Source: Serratia sp. DD3 (GTDB lineage Bacteria > Pseudomonadota > Gammaproteobacteria > Enterobacterales > Enterobacteriaceae). From it: a DNA stretch of 64,000 nucleotides. Each line of letters begins with the position of its first letter. The first letter of the stretch is position 1. The DNA is taken from assembly GCF_000496755.2 (NCBI RefSeq), contig NZ_AYKS02000017.1, forward strand, positions 1-64,000. The letters are read 5' to 3'. The notes beneath the pieces are model-generated. The model saw only the letters and a program-made list of their open reading frames with translations. It did not search any database and had not been told where the DNA came from. Shown here in pieces: positions 58,181-64,000 of this stretch. The position numbers and the translations under genes were made by a program.

Positions 58181-61100
58181 CTACTTAAAGTCAGCGTAAG
58201 GTGTCAGTGGTTGCGGTGGCATATCGAGATCACCCTGCCAGCCATCAAACGAGTAACGTAAATAGAGCAGCATATGGCTCGGTGTATAATCTTTTGCCTG
58301 TTGAATATCAATCCCCGCCCCCGCCGTCCAATGAGAGCTCAAGCGGCGTTCGATAATCGCCCGCAGCGTGTAACCGATACCGGAAGAGGTACTGCCGCTT
58401 TCTATCGCCGCTTTATCTGGCAGCGAATCAGGGATCAATCCCTGTAAGGGATAACGTCGCTGATCATCGGTTTTAGTATGGGAAATCGACACGCCCCCCC
58501 CCAGTTCCCATGACCAGTTCTCGGTACGCTGGCGGTAATTTATCGGCACCGACAACGACATAGACTCTTGCGGGCTATAATAGCCCCCTTGCCCCAAAGA
58601 GTAGCCACTCAAATCCTTCTGATAGTGCAATAACGTGCTACTCAACCCAATGGAGAACCGGCGGTTATCTTCATTGATCACTTTGTAGTAATAACCCGCC
58701 ATCAAGCGTTGACGCTGGTTATTCTCCACATTTTGTCCGGTGAGTTGATTAGCGCTAACATCCGCCCATACGCCATGATCGCCACCCCGGTCATAACTGC
58801 CACTCAAGTAGATTCCTGTAGCCCGCACGCCACCCCAGGTAATACCGGTATTAGGATCACGGGTCCCGCCAAAAGCCAGCAACGAACTGGCCATCGGCCG
58901 TCGTGATGCGCCCAACGTCCAGCCAATATTATTCCAGTCACCACTGTAGGCGACACCGCCCACCCAATCGACCACATCAAACCCCAGTGGGGTAGTACCG
59001 ATATCCGCTTGCCAATGGTCGTTTGCCCAACCCGCTGCCACACTGGTACCAGTAGCGTCCTGACGTAGATCACTGCTGCAACCTACGGTATTACACGTAC
59101 CAAAGGTTTCAAAGTGGCTGCCATTATTGGTATCAAAAGTTCCAGCTCCTAACTGCACAGTATCGGTACGCAAGAAAGCACGGCCATCATACAGAGGCAT
59201 ATCCACCTGTAGCATGGTGTCGTGTGCCTGAAAATTCGAAATCCCCCCAGTCCCGCTTGAATGCCAGTAGTCATGATCGAGCGTGACCTTAACATCCTGC
59301 TGACGATAAAGGTCGGCTGCATCGGAGCGAATACCACGTTTTAACCAATCGTCGGTGGCATTGCTACGTGTCAAACGCGTGTAACTGTCATTGTCCTCTG
59401 GCACCGTTGGCGTGATGCCGCTGGCGACCATCGCCTGCTGGTAATCCTGTTTTGCCGCTTCTGGCCACTGCTGAGCCTGTTCAAGCCGCGCCACATCACG
59501 GTATAGCAAGGCTTTCTCCTGCCCGTTTGGCTGTTGCTGGGCAGCCGTTTTCTGCCGCGTAAAAATATCCAGTGCGGCTTGCGGCTCTCCTACCGCCGCC
59601 CAGGCATTGGCAACCTGACGCTGAGTATTAATTGAGTCATCGGCTATCGGTGGAGTCGCTTGCAATTTCTGCCGCGCCTGGCTGAGTTTGCCTTGCGCCA
59701 CATAGGATTCAATTTCACCCAGACGAGCATCCGGATTATTGGGGTCTCGCTCAAGAACCCATTGATAACTCGCCAGCGCTTCATCATAAGCCTCTCTTTG
59801 CTGCGCCCAATCTGCCAGGGTCAGTTTGATGCGACTCTCTGTTGGCTGTTGACTAAGATAGGCCATCGCCGCAGGTTCATTACCCGCAGTACGAAGTTTC
59901 TCGGCATGATCCAGCACCGTCTGCATCTGTAACCGTTGCGCCATTTCGCGCATATTATCGTCCCACTGCGCTTGGGGTAACCTGTTCAGATGTGCCAACG
60001 CCTGGGTATCGCGATCACTACTCGACAAATAGAGCGCATAGGCATAAATCTGTTGTGGATCATTAGGGTGCTGCTGTACTAAGCGGTGAAACAGCGTATC
60101 GGCTGGCTGCTGTTGCCCCATCTGGCGCAGCGCTTGCGCATAGCGGTAAGTCAGCCAGATATCGTCTGGCGCTTTCTGATAGGCTTGCTGATATTTTTCT
60201 ATCGCCTGTGACCACTGCTGCTGCTGCACCAGCTCATCCGCCTGCTGTTTCAACATGTCCAATTGCAGTTCATCAAAGATGCCACTCACCTTGGTCTGTT
60301 GCTCTCGGGGCAGACGATTAAGATAGTCCAACGCCTTTTGCGGAGACTGCCGTTGATAAATATTAACCACCCCCCGTATAGCACTCTCACTCGCCGGGTC
60401 CAAACGCAACGCCTGCTGATAATAGCGCTCTGCGCGGCTATCGTCTTTTTCAGCCACCGCCACATCACCCAAGCCAATCAACGCATAATTATCACTCTGA
60501 TCAATCTGCCGTGCCTGCTGATATTTTTGCTGTGCCAGCGGCAGATTATTGGCTTTCAGTGCCTTGTCACCCGCATCCACCGTCATCCAGTAACGGGTGC
60601 TCTTGATCAGGCTCTGCCATTTGTCGCTATTATTGTTACCCTCTACTTTCGCCGCCTGCTCAAACAGGCGCAAAGCTTGTTGCCGGTCACCCGCACGGGA
60701 ATAAGCCAGCCCCAGAGCACCCAGTACTTCAGCATCATTGGGGGTGCTGGATAACGCTTTTTTCAGTTCAGGGATCGCAGTGCTACTGGCGCCTTTCTCC
60801 ACCTGCGCCAAACCGGTTATCCGTGCCTGATAGGCAGGGTCAGCCAGCAAAGCCTGCTGCCGGGCTAACTCTGGTTGCGCACTAACCGCCTGATCACTGC
60901 CAGCAAAAACCTCAATAAAGCGTTTTAATGCCGCCACACTCTGCGCGCTGACGGGTATTTCTTTGGTTTTCGCCAACCACAAATCAGCGGCAAAAGTACG
61001 TCCATTAGGGTCAGCGGCAACCTGCTGCAATAGCTCATAAGCCTGCGCATCCTGCCCTTGGCTAAACTGCATCTGCGCCAGCGCCATACGCAGGGTTATA

Positions 61101-61648
61101 TTGTTGGGATATTGCTGGTCCAGTGCCTGTAACTGCTGTATCGCCACTGCTTCCTGGCCGGGTAACCTAGCCACCAGCCGCCAATACTCCGTTGCCAGAT
61201 CGAGTGTGGGTGGGGGGCCATTAAATAGCTGATCGTATTGGGCTTTGGCTTCCTGCAAATGACCGGCGGTGGCCAACAAACGCGCCTGTTGCAACTTCTG
61301 ACGCGTTTCGGGCTGGGTCATCAATAGGCTGATTTCTGCCTGGCGGTAAGCCGCCGATTGTGGTGCCAGCTGTTTCAGCTTAGTCAGCAGTTGCTGCGCC
61401 AATGCCTGATTACCCTGGCGCAATGCCAAACGTATACGTGCGGCGATCACCTCCGGATTATCCGGCGCCATCAACTCAAGGCGGTAAAGTGACTGACTGA
61501 CCAAATCATCTTTATTACTCGCTTCGCCGATACGTACCTGTTCCAGCAGCCATTGCTCAGGCGCAACGGTTTCCGCGCTCTGCGCCTGCGGCAATAGGGC
61601 CAGGCTTAACGGTAATAGGCTCAGCCAGCCTAGTCTGTAGTTACGCAT
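58181..61648 (-). CDS. bcsC: cellulose synthase outer-membrane protein BcsC
   Basis: A 1155-residue protein: signal peptide, about 750 residues of TPR repeats (Gln/Ala-rich helices such as QALRLDPASESAIRGVVNIY), and a C-terminal 16-strand porin-type domain ending SFDGWQGDLDMPPQPLTPYA. It exports the glucan through the peptidoglycan and outer membrane. Start set at ATG 61648 with GGGG seven bases before; it overlaps the bcsZ end by 19 bp. Full length for the family. Confidence 0.96.
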   Translation of the reverse strand: MRNYRLGWLSLLPLSLALLPQAQSAETVAPEQWLLEQVRIGEASNKDDLVSQSLYRLELMAPDNPEVIAARIRLALRQGNQALAQQLLTKLKQLAPQSAAYRQAEISLLMTQPETRQKLQQARLLATAGHLQEAKAQYDQLFNGPPPTLDLATEYWRLVARLPGQEAVAIQQLQALDQQYPNNITLRMALAQMQFSQGQDAQAYELLQQVAADPNGRTFAADLWLAKTKEIPVSAQSVAALKRFIEVFAGSDQAVSAQPELARQQALLADPAYQARITGLAQVEKGASSTAIPELKKALSSTPNDAEVLGALGLAYSRAGDRQQALRLFEQAAKVEGNNNSDKWQSLIKSTRYWMTVDAGDKALKANNLPLAQQKYQQARQIDQSDNYALIGLGDVAVAEKDDSRAERYYQQALRLDPASESAIRGVVNIYQRQSPQKALDYLNRLPREQQTKVSGIFDELQLDMLKQQADELVQQQQWSQAIEKYQQAYQKAPDDIWLTYRYAQALRQMGQQQPADTLFHRLVQQHPNDPQQIYAYALYLSSSDRDTQALAHLNRLPQAQWDDNMREMAQRLQMQTVLDHAEKLRTAGNEPAAMAYLSQQPTESRIKLTLADWAQQREAYDEALASYQWVLERDPNNPDARLGEIESYVAQGKLSQARQKLQATPPIADDSINTQRQVANAWAAVGEPQAALDIFTRQKTAAQQQPNGQEKALLYRDVARLEQAQQWPEAAKQDYQQAMVASGITPTVPEDNDSYTRLTRSNATDDWLKRGIRSDAADLYRQQDVKVTLDHDYWHSSGTGGISNFQAHDTMLQVDMPLYDGRAFLRTDTVQLGAGTFDTNNGSHFETFGTCNTVGCSSDLRQDATGTSVAAGWANDHWQADIGTTPLGFDVVDWVGGVAYSGDWNNIGWTLGASRRPMASSLLAFGGTRDPNTGITWGGVRATGIYLSGSYDRGGDHGVWADVSANQLTGQNVENNQRQRLMAGYYYKVINEDNRRFSIGLSSTLLHYQKDLSGYSLGQGGYYSPQESMSLSVPINYRQRTENWSWELGGGVSISHTKTDDQRRYPLQGLIPDSLPDKAAIESGSTSSGIGYTLRAIIERRLSSHWTAGAGIDIQQAKDYTPSHMLLYLRYSFDGWQGDLDMPPQPLTPYADFK

Positions 61649-62748
61649 TTGCTGCCCCAAGAGGGTAGAAGTTCACCCTGACGATTAAAACGATAACGTT
61701 GTTGATCCCAACCCTGGCCAAACAGAATCAAAGAAGCACTAAAGTAGGCATCACTCGGTAATGGATCCGCTAGACGCTGGCGTTGTTGAGCCAGTACCGC
61801 AGGCTGGGTGGCTAACAGCGGGAGTAGCGCGGCAGAGAAGCCAACCGGGCCATAACCCGTGGTTTTACCCGTAGCGGTATCCGTTTCTTCGGGTGGCACA
61901 CCAAGCTGGGTGGTCATCTGCACCATCGGCTGGAATTGTTTCACTAGTGCCACTTTATGCGGGTCTTCATCTGCCAACATGCCCGCCCAGAGATAAACGC
62001 GGATAGCGTTATAACTGCCCATATTGGGATTAACCTCATCCGCTTGCCAACCTTTGTCAGCTTGCCAAATCACCCAATCGGGTGAAAAACCCTGTGGCGC
62101 GGTCTCCAACAACAAGCGCTGGTTACTTTTCTTCATCGCTTTCCAGGGCCCATTAAAGCGAGCAAAACGTGCCAGGAGTTGTGGCGGTAAATAACTGGGA
62201 TTGAGCCGCCAACGTTCTTCAGCCACAAAGCCCACCTTGCCCGGTAACAGCATCTTCCCTAAATCGGGAATATCTACGACCTCTTCACGACCAATCCGTT
62301 GCAACAGCAATCTGCCCACACGTTGGTAATGATGGTTTTTCCACAAGCGCCCGGCCTCCAACAGGTCATAAGCCAGCCACAAATCAGCATCCGACGCAGA
62401 ATTACTGTCCAACACCTGCCAATGATTTTGATCGTTCTTCCCCCACAACCAGGCAGGCAGATGGGCCGTCAGGGAGCCAGCAGACAGGTTGTTTTCCGTC
62501 CATTTCAGCAGTTTATCGAACGTTGCCCGATCATTAGCCACCAGAGCAAAGAACATGGCGTAGCTTTGCCCTTCTGAGGTAGTTACCAGATTTGGGCTAC
62601 TGGGATCAATCACCCGCCCATCATCGCTGATGTAAAACTGCCGGTATTGCTGCCAGGCCGGCCATTCACAGGCGGTTGCCGTGTTGACGGCACACAGCAG
62701 CAATACACCATACAGCAGACGTTGCAGGCAACCTCCCGTCATGGCCAT
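61630..62748 (-). CDS. bcsZ: periplasmic GH8 endoglucanase BcsZ with Asp-to-Asn change
   Basis: A 372-residue GH8 cellulase with a signal peptide ending near TATAC. It trims the glucan during cellulose export. TTSEGQSYAMFFAL holds the general acid Glu (59), DSNSASDADLW the substrate-binding Asp (120). The catalytic base of E. coli BcsZ, Asp243 in SSYDAIRVY, is Asn here (GSYNAIRVY, N247, codon AAC). This would be expected to reduce or abolish hydrolysis. ATG 62748 overlaps the bcsB stop as ATGA. Confidence 0.94.
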   Translation of the reverse strand: MAMTGGCLQRLLYGVLLLCAVNTATACEWPAWQQYRQFYISDDGRVIDPSSPNLVTTSEGQSYAMFFALVANDRATFDKLLKWTENNLSAGSLTAHLPAWLWGKNDQNHWQVLDSNSASDADLWLAYDLLEAGRLWKNHHYQRVGRLLLQRIGREEVVDIPDLGKMLLPGKVGFVAEERWRLNPSYLPPQLLARFARFNGPWKAMKKSNQRLLLETAPQGFSPDWVIWQADKGWQADEVNPNMGSYNAIRVYLWAGMLADEDPHKVALVKQFQPMVQMTTQLGVPPEETDTATGKTTGYGPVGFSAALLPLLATQPAVLAQQRQRLADPLPSDAYFSASLILFGQGWDQQRYRFNRQGELLPSWGSKCVTTD

Positions 62749-64000
62749 CAATCCCTATCTTCAGGTGCCAAACGACGACGGCTGAAAGCCCTCAAACCAC
62801 GCCGCAGCAACAGCGCCACGATGATCACCACAATGGCCGCCATAACGGCCAGCAATATGGGGTGTGTCGACAGGGCATACCAAATGCGCTGCCACCATGG
62901 CAAATGGCCCACATAGTAAATATCACCGACACGTAGGCTATTGACACCCGACTCACGGATCACCGCCACCGAACCAAATACCGCCTCACGTTTGCCACTG
63001 TCGAGCAGCGCACTATTTAATAATTCATAACCGCGCGGGCTGTCCGCCAGCAAAGCCACTATGCTACGTTGATCATGGAACGGGGATTGCACGCCAATAA
63101 TCGCCGACATGGCACCTGATGAACTGATGGTCGTTTTGCTCTCAGGTGTTGCATCATCCTGCTGTATTTCCATCTCTGGCAGCGGTAACTGGCGTACCGG
63201 GCTTTTTACCCAGCTCAAGGTTGCGTCCACCAACTGATTGATTTTGCTGTCATCCCGCAGTTCTGGCGGAATGGTACCAATCAGCAGAATATCGGCATCT
63301 TTATCTTTGGCCTGTGACCAGTCATCGGTTAGCGTAAAAGCCAATGCTGGGTAACCGGTTTGCGCCCCGATATTGCCTAATGCATTAAGCAATGCACTCA
63401 CCTGGGCAGGTTGCGGCTGTTTGTTCACCAGTACCAAAGTTTGCGACAGATCCGCCAAACGGCTGAATGGGAAACCCGCATTGGCGAAGGCCCGCAAGTC
63501 AGGCATGGTGATAAAGTGGTGATAACCAGAAAAATCGATGGTGGAATTGCCGTCGATCACCGCACGGTTAGATACCAGTGAATAGGTTTCACAACGCCCC
63601 TCTTCACCACTGGCCAACAACGTCAGGTAGTCGAAGTCAAAACGCATCTGGTTAGTCGCCCCCAGCTTCAGTGCCGGGATACTGATCTCTTTAGCGTTAT
63701 CAGTCAGCCCCTGTAACAGTGGTAAACGCAATAACTGCGCACCCTGATCCTTTTCGGGGAGCAGGGGGTAGGATTGCACAAACTGATTATTCAGGCTGAT
63801 ATTCAGGCTTGAACCATTCTGAACACGTGGGGCGGTATAGCGGTATTTCAACTGCATATCAATGCCGCTACTCTGCAGCAGGAACAAGTCAGGCGGCAAA
63901 CTGATTGATAGGTTGATCGGCCCTGGCTCAAGGCCAGCAGTCTGAAGCTGAGTTGCAAATTGCTGTAATTCACTGAATTTCACTGGCCGATCCGTTCGCA
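62748..64000 (-). CDS. bcsB: cellulose synthase periplasmic subunit BcsB, C-terminal part
   Basis: The frame is open to the window edge, so only the last 417 residues are seen. They include the carbohydrate-binding and flavodoxin-like repeats and the C-terminal transmembrane anchor (HPILLAVMAAIVVIIVALLL), which packs against BcsA. BcsB guides the nascent glucan through the periplasm. The order bcsB-bcsZ-bcsC is the standard one; bcsA should lie just beyond base 64000. Confidence 0.95.
   Translation of the reverse strand, partial: RTDRPVKFSELQQFATQLQTAGLEPGPINLSISLPPDLFLLQSSGIDMQLKYRYTAPRVQNGSSLNISLNNQFVQSYPLLPEKDQGAQLLRLPLLQGLTDNAKEISIPALKLGATNQMRFDFDYLTLLASGEEGRCETYSLVSNRAVIDGNSTIDFSGYHHFITMPDLRAFANAGFPFSRLADLSQTLVLVNKQPQPAQVSALLNALGNIGAQTGYPALAFTLTDDWSQAKDKDADILLIGTIPPELRDDSKINQLVDATLSWVKSPVRQLPLPEMEIQQDDATPESKTTISSSGAMSAIIGVQSPFHDQRSIVALLADSPRGYELLNSALLDSGKREAVFGSVAVIRESGVNSLRVGDIYYVGHLPWWQRIWYALSTHPILLAVMAAIVVIIVALLLRRGLRAFSRRRLAPEDRD

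Overview
The window is chromosomal DNA from a gammaproteobacterium of the order Enterobacterales, most likely a Serratia-like or Yersinia-like lineage. The evidence is near-identity of protein length and order to E. coli in three conserved neighbourhoods: corA-uvrD-yigB-xerC-yigA-dapF-lptM/cyaY/cyaA/hemCDXY; argX-hisR-leuT-proM next to the complete enterobacterial common antigen (ECA) cluster wecG...wecA-rho-trxA-rhlB-gppA-rep; and yhjJ-dctA-hmsP-bcsCZB. The species cannot be fixed by reading alone. Several broken genes beside intact housekeeping genes suggest a genome under relaxed selection.

Layout. 1-2450: the end of an IS3-family element, a stray gene tail and a type IV AbiE toxin-antitoxin pair with two strong inverted repeats in front of it. 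2380-12670: a decayed type VI secretion (T6SS) cluster on the minus strand. tssB, tssC, hcp, tssA and vasL remain, tssK and a PAAR gene are fragments, and the space where clpV, vgrG and tssM would be expected holds AT-rich unrecognised genes, gene tails, a TnpB/IS605 remnant and interspersed repeats. 13300-28570: core genes for Mg2+ transport, DNA repair, chromosome dimer resolution, lysine/peptidoglycan precursor, cAMP and haem synthesis.

28588-30592: the small RNA GlmZ, which no protein-based view shows, with a sigma-54 promoter and GlrR-type boxes; an StbD-like antitoxin whose toxin partner carries two stop codons; and four tRNA genes. 30737-44013: the ECA operon (precursor synthesis, Fuc4NAc pathway, glycosyl transfer, flippase, polymerase, chain length). 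44290-51530: rho, trxA, rhlB, gppA, rep. 51650-64000: yhjJ, dctA, a DASS permease and the cellulose genes. The rep/yhjJ neighbourhood joins two segments that lie apart in E. coli.

The most noteworthy points are the cargo zone inside the T6SS remnant, GlmZ with its conserved sigma-54 control, the AbiE operator arrangement, and a cellulose/c-di-GMP module that looks impaired: an HmsP homologue without GGDEF and with a degenerate EAL domain, and a BcsZ cellulase with its catalytic Asp replaced by Asn.
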